A stretch of 64,000 nucleotides of DNA from Vibrio splendidus (GTDB lineage: Bacteria; Pseudomonadota; Gammaproteobacteria; Enterobacterales; Vibrionaceae), in NCBI RefSeq assembly GCF_002873455.1, contig NZ_MCUN01000054.1:389466-453465 (forward strand). Direction: 5' to 3'. The translations under genes and the position numbers were made by a program. Under the pieces are notes generated by a model. That model did not search any database. It was not told the origin of the DNA and saw only the letters and a list, made by a program, of their open reading frames with translations. Below, one piece after another: positions 43,713 through 52,062 of the stretch; position 1 is the stretch's first letter; each line of letters begins with the position of its first letter.

Positions 43713-44492
43713 TCAGTTCAAAGTATTATTGCTCAATACTTCATTACGCTCAGCTAAACGACCTTCAAGTTTAGCTTTTTCAATTAGTGTTTGCTGCAAG
43801 ATGTCACTGCATTGAGTTAGCTCAGTACGTAGTAGGTCATTTTCTGCTAGTAGCCTGTCCTTTTCTACTGCTAGCACAGCATTAGTACGTTGATATTCAA
43901 AGGAAGCGTCTGAGCTAACCTGCAATTCTTGCACTAGATTTTTTAGCCTTTGTACCTCATCACAAAGATTGCTTTTTTCTTCTGTGAGTTCTGAGAGTTG
44001 ATCTGGTAAAGGTTCAAGCTCTGCTAGCTTGTCTTGAAGATCTTCTATCGTTTCGCTGGACTGAATTACCTGCTGTCGTTTTAGCTCAGCTTGGTGTTCC
44101 GCAACTTTAACCCGAGTCTCGACAACCTGAGATATATCTTGCTCTACAGCTTGCCATAAGGCATTTAAATCAAGTTTAATGGCTGATTCAATAGGAGCAG
44201 AAAACCATTCGGGGATTTCGCTATAGCTTCTTGTTACTCTTGATTGCATTGTATCTAGCACACTAAATACGATCTGAACTTTTGTATACTTTCCTCCAAC
44301 TGCATCTTGGAGCTGAGTTGGGTTTTTAAATGGCTTTCCAGCCGCTCTTGCTTCTTCAAATGCGTTTAGGTAGATGTCAAAACTCGTCCCTTTTTCTGGG
44401 TCTTTTCTTGCGTTGAGCATTTCTTGTACGTATTTTTGTTTTACTGACTCACGTACCTGTGAGTCAGTAAGTTCGTTAGTGTGTACGTTCAT
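43713..44492 (-). CDS. KfrA-like DNA-binding coiled-coil protein
   Basis: This 259-aa protein has an N-terminal KfrA_N-type DNA-binding domain: EEARAAGKPFKNPTQLQDAV, then GGKYTKVQIVFSVLDTMQSR. A long continuous coiled coil (about 110-255) follows with Leu heptads and Glu/Gln/Lys. KfrA proteins on plasmids form filaments on DNA and support partition or control of replication regions. It lies 11 bases after the AlpA-like gene in the same direction and within 2.5 kb of the repeat region at 46239-46380. Confidence 0.82.
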   Translation of the reverse strand: MNVHTNELTDSQVRESVKQKYVQEMLNARKDPEKGTSFDIYLNAFEEARAAGKPFKNPTQLQDAVGGKYTKVQIVFSVLDTMQSRVTRSYSEIPEWFSAPIESAIKLDLNALWQAVEQDISQVVETRVKVAEHQAELKRQQVIQSSETIEDLQDKLAELEPLPDQLSELTEEKSNLCDEVQRLKNLVQELQVSSDASFEYQRTNAVLAVEKDRLLAENDLLRTELTQCSDILQQTLIEKAKLEGRLAERNEVLSNNTLN

Positions 44493-44503
44493 TTACTTAT
44501 TCC

Positions 44504-44695
44504 TCAGTACGCCAGTTCTGTTGTTTGTTCATCTAACCACGCTTCGATAGTTTCACGTTTCCACCCAACAATTCGGGGGCTTAGAGCTGTAGCAGGTGGT
44601 AATCGACCTTCCTTCCTCCAACGCCAAATCGTTACCTTTGTTACACCAAGTTGATTTGCTAACTCATTTATTCTTATAAATTTTCTATCAATCAT
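44504..44695 (-). CDS. AlpA-like excisionase-type HTH regulator
   Basis: This 63-aa MerR-like winged HTH has RINELANQLGVTKVTIWRWR near 9-28, GRLPPATALSPRIVGWKRET and IEAWLDEQ. This is the AlpA/excisionase pattern of P4-like islands, which controls integrase expression or excision directionality. ATG at 44695 follows GAGAA; the open frame upstream has no family sequence. It is probably co-transcribed with the KfrA-like gene and is divergent from the 44798 gene. Confidence 0.85.
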   Translation of the reverse strand: MIDRKFIRINELANQLGVTKVTIWRWRKEGRLPPATALSPRIVGWKRETIEAWLDEQTTELAY

Positions 44696-44797
44696 TTTAT
44701 TATTCTCGTTTTTAGATTGTTCGTTTGTCTTGGTGTAATCATATGTAATATGCTGATGGGCTTGTAGAGTGACAAAAAGACACAATGGGTGACACAC

Positions 44798-45979
44798 ATG
44801 GATGATCTAGCAGCAGCAAAGCTCAATAAACAGCTACGGAGAAACCTAGATCAGTTAGAAGATCTGGCAAGATCGGAAGGAAAGAGGCTTACTCAAAAGA
44901 CGAGTAAAGGAGGGGTCTCAGTATTAGACGCTTTTGATGTCCCCATAGAAGAGCAAGTAGCAGTAGTGTTAGCCCAAAACATACCTTTCTTAGTTTCTTT
45001 TGTTGGAAAGCGTCCCCGAACGGTTCAGGACTTTATCCGTTACAGTGGTGGCTTGAGTTCCTGTATTGAAAGGTTGATCGATTACCGTACGTATGATCCA
45101 AAAAATAAAAAGCCAGGTTTGAAAAAACAAGATCCAGCAATTATTGATTATATAGATGTGTTGGAACAAATGTTTGTGAAAGCAAAAGGAAAGACACCGC
45201 AAAAGCCTTCTTCAGATAAGACGAGTAAAGACTATATAGTACTGGCATTACCTTTCTGTGCTTTGTGTTTTAGGCGGGTAAATCAGTCCCCTTACTATTG
45301 CAAAGAACACCACTCATCACGAAATGCCAATATTTACAAGCAAGCAACTCGAAGGCTAATGTCGGCAGTGTATAGACATTCAAATGATCTAAATGAGCAA
45401 ACTAAATTAGAGAGATATAAGAACGGTGAGCAAAAGCTAGAAGCGAAAACACTCTATAGGTGGTTAGATTTGTTTGCTGCGTCACCAACGTTAGCAATTA
45501 GGGATCTAAGCAAATTGGATCAGGATGCTGATAATTGGCAAGCTTTTGTACAGTGTATTCTCGATTTTGCTTCGAAGCATTATCCGCATACTTTTACGAA
45601 ATTACCTAAAGGTGTTGGTGCAGTTAGCTTTGATGATTGGATCATCAATGTCGCAGAAAAGCTAGGTGGACAGATTGAAGCGAATATGTGGAAATATAAA
45701 GATTCTGATAAATGGCTAGTGAAATCAAATTTAATGCAAAAGTCATTGACGCTATTGAATTGTTTAAGCCGATACGAGTCGATGTGTGTAGTTGAAAATT
45801 TTGAAGTGAAAACAGGATCTAAAGCGGGAAGCCAGATTGATGTTGCTAAGCATGCTATTGCAAATAAATTACTTAAAGAAAAAGAGACAAATGATTCAAT
45901 AACGTATTCATTTATAGCTAAAAAGTCAGGGCTGTCTAGAACGACTATAAATAATATAGCTAAAAATATGAAAGTTTAA
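44798..45979 (+). CDS. Unrecognised island protein with a Cys/His cluster and C-terminal HTH
   Basis: This 393-aa protein is not recognised. Visible features are a likely zinc knuckle CALCFRRVNQSPYYCKEHH near residue 155 (C-x2-C-x10-C-x2-H-H), and a basic helical region after it (IYKQATRRLMSAVYRHS). The C-terminal HTH-like segment is ITYSFIAKKSGLSRTTINNI. It lies divergent from the AlpA-like gene and just before the A+T-rich repeat region, so a DNA-binding or replication-initiator-like role is possible. ATG at 44798 is preferred over an in-frame GTG three codons upstream. Confidence 0.7.
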   Translation: MDDLAAAKLNKQLRRNLDQLEDLARSEGKRLTQKTSKGGVSVLDAFDVPIEEQVAVVLAQNIPFLVSFVGKRPRTVQDFIRYSGGLSSCIERLIDYRTYDPKNKKPGLKKQDPAIIDYIDVLEQMFVKAKGKTPQKPSSDKTSKDYIVLALPFCALCFRRVNQSPYYCKEHHSSRNANIYKQATRRLMSAVYRHSNDLNEQTKLERYKNGEQKLEAKTLYRWLDLFAASPTLAIRDLSKLDQDADNWQAFVQCILDFASKHYPHTFTKLPKGVGAVSFDDWIINVAEKLGGQIEANMWKYKDSDKWLVKSNLMQKSLTLLNCLSRYESMCVVENFEVKTGSKAGSQIDVAKHAIANKLLKEKETNDSITYSFIAKKSGLSRTTINNIAKNMKV

Positions 45980-46238
45980 TTATGTATGAATTAATACTGT
46001 AAAAAGTATTAATATTCATAATTCCCTCTGTATTTGAATTTGTTTAAAATATATTTTATATATAGGTTATAAATAAAATAAGAGTTGGATCTATTTTACA
46101 TCTTCATTCCCTCAAATAAATGTGTTATAACTATTATAACTGTCATAACTATTTTAAAGTTATAATTTTAATATAAGGCTCATTGAGAAAGTTTGTTATT
46201 AAACATTCAAAATATGCCAACATTTTCAAAAAAAGCAG

Positions 46239-46305
46239 TGCGTCAGAACGCATTTCTAGTGCGCGAAACAGCATTTTCACTGCGTTAGGGCGCATTTCTA
46301 GTGCG
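46239..46305. repeat. Two iteron-like direct repeats, 42-bp period
   Basis: Copies at 46239-46263 and 46281-46305 share TGCGTYAGRRCGCATTTCTAGTGCG. Each unit contains two overlapping small dyads (TGCGT/ACGCA and CGCA/TGCG). A looser third TCTAGTG motif is at 46369. The 42-bp period equals four helix turns, placing sites on one DNA face. Confidence 0.65.
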
Positions 46306-46912
46306 TTTGCTTATAGTGACACATTAAATCGAAAATTCAGTGTTGCTATACCCGATAGCGGACACTCTTCTAGTGTTGCTTAGGTAGTAAGCGGTCACTT
46401 TGTTTATGTTGCTTTAATTTTTAATTTAAGTAAGTGTAAACTTTATCTTTTATTATCAGGAATAACCTAATCGATAATACTTTAATGATTGGCTTGTTTT
46501 ATAAATAATAACCACTAATAGAGAGAGAAATAGAACCTGTTCCTGAAAGGGTTAATTTAATATATTTGACAAATGTTTTTTCCTGGTTCTTTGATTAAAA
46601 GTGCAGAGAACACAGTTCAAATATTTGTTGACTTATTCATCTATCGATATCTAATTAAAAACAAAAACAAAAACAAAAAAAACACTTAGTATTATGAAAT
46701 ACGCTAGAACAGTGTTCAAACTCATTTTTGTACATTTCCAGGTACGTTTTTCCTAATTGAATAAAGCATGAATTAACTGAAGTGTGGCAACTTGCTTAGT
46801 TGTGTGTCCAGTATCACTGGTACAGTTCAGTAAGTGTGAACCACAGCAATTGATGAATATCACCTGAAATACATAATTTATTTTAACTGCCAAAGTCTTA
46901 TCCCTATACCTA

Positions 46913-46965
46913 ATTTGTAATAAATTACAGGAAATTACAAAATTTGTGTAATTACAATTAAGCGC
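46913..46965. promoter_or_regulatory. ATTACA inverted repeats upstream of the HTH gene
   Basis: TTGTAAT and ATTACA motifs recur in both orientations within 50 bases, including AATTACA-AAATTTG-TGTAATT. They end about 45 bases before the HTH gene start, a position that fits an autoregulatory operator. Confidence 0.4.
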
Positions 46966-47007
46966 CGAGTTGCTACTGTTTCTTCAACACCCAAATGGAG
47001 AAATGAC

Positions 47008-48201
47008 ATGCTACATCTAACCAAAAACGATTTGATTTTGTGGGTAACCCATGCAATCGCTCACTTTGAAAGCCTTGGTAAAAAACAAAAAGATCTAGCG
47101 AACTCGCTTGGTATTGAAGCGACACGTTTAAGTGAAATGAAAACTGGAAAAGGGACTCTTTCTCCAAATTTAATAGAAAGAATTACTGAGCTATGTGGTG
47201 CTCCCCGTAGAAATCCAGGAAGGTTCGAATATGCTGAATTATACCCAGATCTAGATACTTTCTTTTTGAGCTTGTTACCAGTTACTGAGAATCGTTTTTA
47301 CAAAAAGATCCTCACGATGCTCTCAAACGCAGATTACTTGGATTCGATAATCAGTCACTGTAGCTCCAGAGAAGATAATAACTTGGAAACATCTCTTAGC
47401 CGAGAGCAAGCCATTGATAATATTAACAGCCTTTTAGTCAAGGACGAGTTTCAAAGTATTTGCCTAAATTATCAAAAACACCTTCTAGATTCGGGACTAT
47501 CATGGACATTTAAGTGGGCAAATACTGAGAAACAAGGTTGGAACTCAAAAGATAAACTGATAATCGAAAATATAACAATCTCGGACGAAAGAATCTTTCA
47601 TAGTTTGTACTTATCGTGGTGCCTGAAACAACACATAATCGAGTATGAGTTTGGTAGCGAACGATTAGTCAACATCAACCCGACTAAAGATCGAACTTCT
47701 CTCGTAATGACTGGGGATCGCATACTAACATTACAATCCGAATCATCGGTTAACTATCCAATAAACAAAGAAATAGAAAAGCTTCTAGGAAGTGCTCATA
47801 GTTACAAAGACATCCACTCAAGAAATAGTCCTTTCGGAGACCAACCTATCTTGTCTCCCAAGAAACAAGAGCCTAAACCAGATCGATGGGGTGATATCAG
47901 GTGCGAAGTGTATTTAAGTGAAAACATGAATTACCACTTTTTAATACATATGACGGCAGACATTATGGAATTTGAAGATCAAAACATTTTGGAGTATCCG
48001 ACTGAATTAAATGATCGTGAACCAATTGTTCAACCAAATGATAGGATCGCAGTTATCACCAACATTAGTTCTTTAGAATTGTACCGACAAGTCGAGGAAC
48101 TCAGAAAATGGGTCGGTATGCCTAGCGACAATTTATACAAGCTTAAGCAAAAAATTGCGAAGGCAGGAGGATACGTACCTGAGGCTATTGTTCTATTATA
48201 A
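47008..48201 (+). CDS. Unrecognised protein with an N-terminal XRE-type HTH
   Basis: This 397-aa protein has an N-terminal HTH at about 25-65 (KKQKDLANSLGIEATRLSEM, then GKGTLSPNLIERITELC). The remaining 320 residues have no recognised domain; they contain WSLYLSWCLK-like helices and a C-terminal LYRQVEELRKWVGMPSDNLY segment. TGGAG precedes the ATG by eight bases. The length is unusual for a simple repressor, so it may sense or act on something else. It is followed by a stem-loop and the convergent integrase gene. Confidence 0.7.
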   Translation: MLHLTKNDLILWVTHAIAHFESLGKKQKDLANSLGIEATRLSEMKTGKGTLSPNLIERITELCGAPRRNPGRFEYAELYPDLDTFFLSLLPVTENRFYKKILTMLSNADYLDSIISHCSSREDNNLETSLSREQAIDNINSLLVKDEFQSICLNYQKHLLDSGLSWTFKWANTEKQGWNSKDKLIIENITISDERIFHSLYLSWCLKQHIIEYEFGSERLVNINPTKDRTSLVMTGDRILTLQSESSVNYPINKEIEKLLGSAHSYKDIHSRNSPFGDQPILSPKKQEPKPDRWGDIRCEVYLSENMNYHFLIHMTADIMEFEDQNILEYPTELNDREPIVQPNDRIAVITNISSLELYRQVEELRKWVGMPSDNLYKLKQKIAKAGGYVPEAIVLL

Positions 48202-48408
48202 GCTTAATATTAGACAGTTAGGAGTAGGGACGTAGTAATGCCATATTGCTTTGAGAAAGCAATTGTTTCTACCGAAACAGGCACACTTTGGAGCAAAGGT
48301 GAGTTTACTTAAGCCTTATATCAAAGTTGAACAGTGTTCATAGGCTGCATTAACAATTTGTCTTAATGAAGAGTCTATCAACGTGATACTTGATTGATAT
48401 TTAGAATC

Positions 48409-48435
48409 AATACCCTCTATGAGGGTATTCTTTCT
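48409..48435. terminator. Terminator between the HTH gene and integrase
   Basis: The perfect stem AATACCCTC-TAT-GAGGGTATT is followed on the plus strand by CTTTCTCTATTTT. It lies between the convergent genes. Confidence 0.65.
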
Positions 48436-49740
48436 CTATTTTACCCACGGTAGTTCTCTTTCAGAGTATAAGTGCTTATATTCATCCAAACGTCCATTCA
48501 GTGCTTTTTCCCATGCCTCAAGCCCTAGTCGTTTTTCATCGATGTACTCATACATATCATAGTGTCTACCAGAGACATCATTAATTGCGTGTCCCTGTAT
48601 TCGATCTCGATGTTCTTTAGAAATCTTGATTTCCCCGCCTAGGGTTTTTACTGTTCTACGAAAATCTTTAGCGATAAACTGCCGAATACTTGTCTTTCTT
48701 TTGTAAGTTAAAAGAGCCTGGGCGATGGTATTAGTTGGCATGTGCTCGTTTGAGTTTGTTTTTTTAAAAAAAACAAATGGACTAGTATCACGAGTTTGCT
48801 CTTTAATATCGTTGAGTATCTCTATTGCTGAATCCGTCAAGGGAACTATATGGTTCTTTTTCTTTTTTTGGTCATGTTCACTGATGAGTACGGTTCGTTG
48901 AGTAAAATCTATATTAGACCATTTGATAGTAACTACTTCGTGTGGACGCTGCCCGCCCAGATGAAAACAAAGCCTTAGTACCTGCCGTGTTTGATACGCA
49001 AAGTTCAAATCACTATATCGATGCTTCATGTCATACAACAGTTGGGTTACTTCTTCCCAAGATAGGTAGTGTGAGCCTATTGTCTCAGGCTGTTTAGGGA
49101 TATTTGATATAGGGTTGTTTTTAATTGCGAACTTTGTCCCTCTTTTTCGAAATTTTGGGTTATTTTCGAACCCTAGAGCAAAGTTAAATGCAGCATGAAG
49201 AATAGAGCGGATTTTATTACTTTTATCATCAAATCCGTCTTCAATCGGGATTGATAATATGTCTAGAAAATCTTCTGTTTCAAAGTCTCTCGCTTTTCTA
49301 TGTATATCGAGGTGAGGGAATACATTTTTCTCTATCAATTGATATTCGTCCTCGTAACTGCGATTTCCTATGTCTTTTTTGTTTTGTCTATGGAACTCGA
49401 TAAGCTGTTCAAAAGTCCCTAATGCATTGTTCGCTTTTTCCTTTTGCTCTCGCTCTTTAGAGCGCTTCTCAAGTTCACCTTTGGGATCTAATCCTTGAGA
49501 GATCATAGCGCTGTATTCTTTAGCTAGCTCACGAGCTTGAGATAGGGTGAGGGCAGGGAACTTGCCCAGGGTGATAAAGACCTCTTTTTTCTCTTTGTGG
49601 TATTTGAACTTGAAAATCTTAGAGTTAGCGGGAGTTACTTGAACCGTTAAGCGTCCAGTGCCGCGCTCACCTGTATTATCAGGTTTGTAATAGGCAGTCT
49701 TTTTGGCAGGTAGTGCTTTGATTTGATTTACAGTTAACAT
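48436..49740 (-). CDS. int: P4-type tyrosine integrase of the island
   Basis: This 434-aa recombinase has an N-terminal DUF4102-like domain (LTVQVTPANSKIFKFKYH, TLGKFPALTLSQARELA), a SAM-like core-binding domain near 105-200 and a C-terminal catalytic domain. Catalytic residues seen are Arg in GGQRPHEV near 262, Arg in KDFRRTVK near 360, His in GHAIND near 383 and Tyr in GRHYDMYEY near 392. The box II His is Lys (AKDFRR), as in several island integrases. ATG at 49740 follows AAGG; a GTG three codons upstream is an alternative. It lies inside the right end, 186 bases from the attachment repeat. Confidence 0.93.
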   Translation of the reverse strand: MLTVNQIKALPAKKTAYYKPDNTGERGTGRLTVQVTPANSKIFKFKYHKEKKEVFITLGKFPALTLSQARELAKEYSAMISQGLDPKGELEKRSKEREQKEKANNALGTFEQLIEFHRQNKKDIGNRSYEDEYQLIEKNVFPHLDIHRKARDFETEDFLDILSIPIEDGFDDKSNKIRSILHAAFNFALGFENNPKFRKRGTKFAIKNNPISNIPKQPETIGSHYLSWEEVTQLLYDMKHRYSDLNFAYQTRQVLRLCFHLGGQRPHEVVTIKWSNIDFTQRTVLISEHDQKKKKNHIVPLTDSAIEILNDIKEQTRDTSPFVFFKKTNSNEHMPTNTIAQALLTYKRKTSIRQFIAKDFRRTVKTLGGEIKISKEHRDRIQGHAINDVSGRHYDMYEYIDEKRLGLEAWEKALNGRLDEYKHLYSERELPWVK

Positions 49741-49779
49741 GTTAGTCACCTTGCATTCCCCGCTACTTGTTAAAATTCG

Positions 49780-49799
49780 TAGTCGGCTACGTAGTCGGG
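49780..49799 (+). repeat. Right subterminal island repeat, candidate integrase arm site
   Basis: TAGTCGGCTACGTAGTCGGG differs from the left copy (30106-30125) at two positions and lies just upstream of the integrase start. It may also sit in the int promoter. Confidence 0.6.
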
Positions 49800-49926
49800 T
49801 TAGTGTTTGATGCAGTGTAGCTAAATGTAACTATAAGTGATAGGATTATTCTATGTGGTTCTTGTAAGGTGTTGATTTTGATGGATTGTGTGACTTTGGG
49901 GAATTTAATGTAATAATATGACCGCA

Positions 49927-49970
49927 TCCCTTCTAAGGAGGTGGTCGAAGGTTCGAATCCTTCAGGGCGT
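49927..49970 (+). repeat. Right attachment repeat of the genomic island
   Basis: It is identical over 44 bases to 29999-30042 in tRNA-Arg. It is followed by ACCA instead of GCCA and then by a tRNA-type terminator, so this is the original 3' end of the tRNA gene displaced by integration. Confidence 0.95.
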
Positions 49971-49986
49971 ACCACTATTTAAAGAA

Positions 49987-50018
49987 ACCCGATAACTCCC
50001 TGAGTTGTCGGGTTTTTT
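49987..50018 (+). terminator. Original tRNA-Arg terminator, now beyond the island
   Basis: The stem ACCCGATAACT/AGTTGTCGGGT (one G-U) is followed by T5. It sits 17 bases after the right repeat. Confidence 0.8.
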
Positions 50019-50244
50019 GCATTTCTACCATATTAAAAGTACTTTTATTAAAGCGCCACTCATTTTCCCTCGTTATTCATTTCATTCGGCTTATGTAATA
50101 GAAAGTTAAAATTGTTCGTTTTTTGGGGTTTACATAATTTGGTAATAAAGCCACTATGAATTCACGAAGAATAGACAAGTAAAGCTATTAGCCGGTTGGT
50201 TTAGGAATCAAACCTTCTGAGTGATGGCTGATTTAGAGGAAGTA

Positions 50245-51330
50245 ATGGCAGGAAACAGTATCGGACAACATTTCCGCGTGACTACGTTCGGAGAAAGTCA
50301 CGGTATCGCACTAGGATGTATCGTAGATGGGTGCCCACCAGGATTAGAAATTACCGAAGCAGACCTTCAAAGAGATTTGGATCGTCGTCGCCCAGGTACT
50401 TCTCGTTATACAACGGCTCGCCGTGAAGCGGATGAAGTAAAGATTTTATCAGGTGTATTTGAAGGCCAAACTACGGGCACTTCTATTGGTCTATTGATTG
50501 AAAATACAGACCAACGCTCTAAAGACTATTCCGAAATTAAAGACAAATTCCGCCCTGGTCATGCTGACTATACGTACCATCAAAAGTACGGTGTACGTGA
50601 TTACCGTGGCGGCGGTCGCTCTTCAGCTCGTGAAACTGCAATGCGTGTTGCTGCGGGTGCAATTGCGAAGAAATACCTGAAACAAGAATTTGGTGTTGAA
50701 ATCCAAGCTTACCTTTCTCAAATGGGTGATATCTCAATTGATAAAGTGGATTGGAATGAGATCGAAAACAACGCTTTCTTCTGTCCTGATGCCGACAAAG
50801 TACCTGAATTTGACCAACTGATTCGTGACTTGCTAAAAGAAGGCAACTCGATCGGTGCGAAGATTCAAGTAGTTGCGACTAAAGTGCCTGTGGGCCTTGG
50901 TGAACCAATCTTTGATCGTTTAGATGCAGACATCGCGCACGCTCTAATGAGCATCAATGCCGTAAAAGGTGTTGAGATTGGTGATGGCTTTGATGTGGTT
51001 AATCAGCGTGGTAGTGAACACCGTGATCCATTAACTCCAGAAGGCTTCAGCAGCAACCATGCTGGCGGTATCTTAGGTGGTATATCTACGGGACAAGATA
51101 TTGTGGCAAGCATTGCGCTTAAACCAACATCAAGCATTACTGTTCCTGGTGATACGATCACTAAAGACGGTGAAGCAACGCAGCTAATCACTAAAGGTCG
51201 TCACGATCCATGTGTGGGTATCCGTGCGGTGCCTATTGCAGAAGCGATGCTGGCTATCGTGCTACTTGATCACTTGTTACGTCACCGTGGTCAAAACTTT
51301 GGTGTGACAACAGAAACGCCAAAAATCTAG
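50245..51330 (+). CDS. aroC: AroC, chorismate synthase
   Basis: This 361-aa FMN-dependent enzyme makes chorismate from EPSP at the end of the shikimate pathway. Signatures are the N-terminal FGESHGIALGCIVDG, GGGRSSARETAMRVAAGA near 125, and HDPCVGIRAVPIAEAM near 325. ATG at 50245 (MAGNSIGQH) matches the family and follows AGAGGAA; the in-frame ATG at 50221 is rejected. It is the first gene after the island. Confidence 0.97.
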   Translation: MAGNSIGQHFRVTTFGESHGIALGCIVDGCPPGLEITEADLQRDLDRRRPGTSRYTTARREADEVKILSGVFEGQTTGTSIGLLIENTDQRSKDYSEIKDKFRPGHADYTYHQKYGVRDYRGGGRSSARETAMRVAAGAIAKKYLKQEFGVEIQAYLSQMGDISIDKVDWNEIENNAFFCPDADKVPEFDQLIRDLLKEGNSIGAKIQVVATKVPVGLGEPIFDRLDADIAHALMSINAVKGVEIGDGFDVVNQRGSEHRDPLTPEGFSSNHAGGILGGISTGQDIVASIALKPTSSITVPGDTITKDGEATQLITKGRHDPCVGIRAVPIAEAMLAIVLLDHLLRHRGQNFGVTTETPKI

Positions 51331-51380
51331 TTCTGCTTCGTTTTATTCAGAACAGACTTGAAACTGATTTGATAGAAACA

Positions 51381-51417
51381 AAAAAGGGTTGCTTCGTAAT
51401 GAAGCAACCCTTTTTAT
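51381..51417. terminator. Bidirectional terminator after aroC
   Basis: The 15-base stem AAAAAGGGTTGCTTC/GAAGCAACCCTTTTT with the loop GTAAT lies between convergent genes. Confidence 0.92.
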
Positions 51418-51438
51418 ATTCTGTTTATCTGAGCATAT

Positions 51439-52062
51439 CTAATGGACAGAGCTTTCAGGATCAAGCTGGAACGAAGGTAAGCGCCATTTGAATCGTACGG
51501 CCGCCATACGCAGCAAGTAACCTACCACAAGCGTAACAATTGTCGCTGTTACGTCGTTAATGCCAAGCTCAAGCAAACCTAGGTATAAACCTGAAGCGAC
51601 AAGTGCGACAGATGCATAAAGCTCTTCATGCAGAACCAATGGCGTTTGACGGCAGATAAGGTCGCGTAGCAGGCCACCAAACACGCCAGTCACTAATGCA
51701 GACACCATACAAATCATTGGGTGCAGACCCATGGTCATCGCCACTTTAGTGCCAATGATGCTGAACACGATAAGACCTAGAGCATCTAAACGAATGAACA
51801 AGCCTTTTAGCTTGATTACCCATTTAGCCAGTCCTGTTGTGATAACACCCGCGATACAGGTGATCGCCAGATATTGTGGGTTTTCAACCCAACCTAAAGG
51901 GTAATGGCCGAGTAAGATATCTCGTACTGTACCGCCACCAATTGCCGTTGCACTTGCAACCAACATTACACCAAACCAATCCATTTTTTGTTTGCCAGCA
52001 CTGAGAGCGCCGGTCATGGCTTCTGCCGTGATGCCAATGATATACAAAACACTTAGTAGCAT
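51439..52062 (-). CDS. TRIC-type (UPF0126/YadS) membrane channel protein
   Basis: This 207-aa inner-membrane protein has about seven helices and two repeated segments: SATAIGGGTVRDILLGHYPL near 37 and ALVTGVFGGLLRDLICRQTP near 122. The GGGTxRD and GGxxRD motifs are the signature of the bacterial TRIC/UPF0126 family, which forms trimeric monovalent-cation channels. It lies convergent to aroC. Three copies of a 14-bp tandem repeat sit just upstream of its start. Confidence 0.88.
   Translation of the reverse strand: MLLSVLYIIGITAEAMTGALSAGKQKMDWFGVMLVASATAIGGGTVRDILLGHYPLGWVENPQYLAITCIAGVITTGLAKWVIKLKGLFIRLDALGLIVFSIIGTKVAMTMGLHPMICMVSALVTGVFGGLLRDLICRQTPLVLHEELYASVALVASGLYLGLLELGINDVTATIVTLVVGYLLRMAAVRFKWRLPSFQLDPESSVH

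Larger units (their letters stand above)
45980..47007. other. 1-kb gene-free, A+T-rich, repeat-bearing island region
   Basis: No supported gene is present. It holds an inverted repeat near 45989-46012 (ATTAATACT/AGTATTAAT) and a very A+T-rich tract with ATAACTAT-like repeats at 46121-46165. Two 25-bp direct repeats lie 42 bp apart (46239-46305). A-rich runs near 46656-46683 and ATTACA-type inverted repeats at 46913-46965 are upstream of the HTH gene. A 66-codon frame over the direct repeats is rejected as coding. Confidence 0.6.
29999..49970. mobile_element. Integrative genomic island in tRNA-Arg(UCU), about 20 kb
   Basis: A 44-bp perfect direct repeat bounds the element, and a P4-type tyrosine integrase lies at the right end. 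The content is accessory: type I restriction-modification, a Septu-like pair, phage/plasmid-type regulators. It is visibly more A+T-rich than the flanks, especially 45980-46700. No relaxase, coupling protein, secretion system or replicase is recognised, so it is probably an integrative but not self-transmissible island. Confidence 0.93.

Noticed and set aside
46183..46383. 66-codon open frame in the island
   Set aside because: It lies over the 42-bp direct repeats, has no ribosome site and its low-complexity Ser-rich product reflects the DNA repeats.
48238..48312. Tiny frame after the HTH gene
   Set aside because: It has only 24 codons with no family or context; random occurrence is likely.
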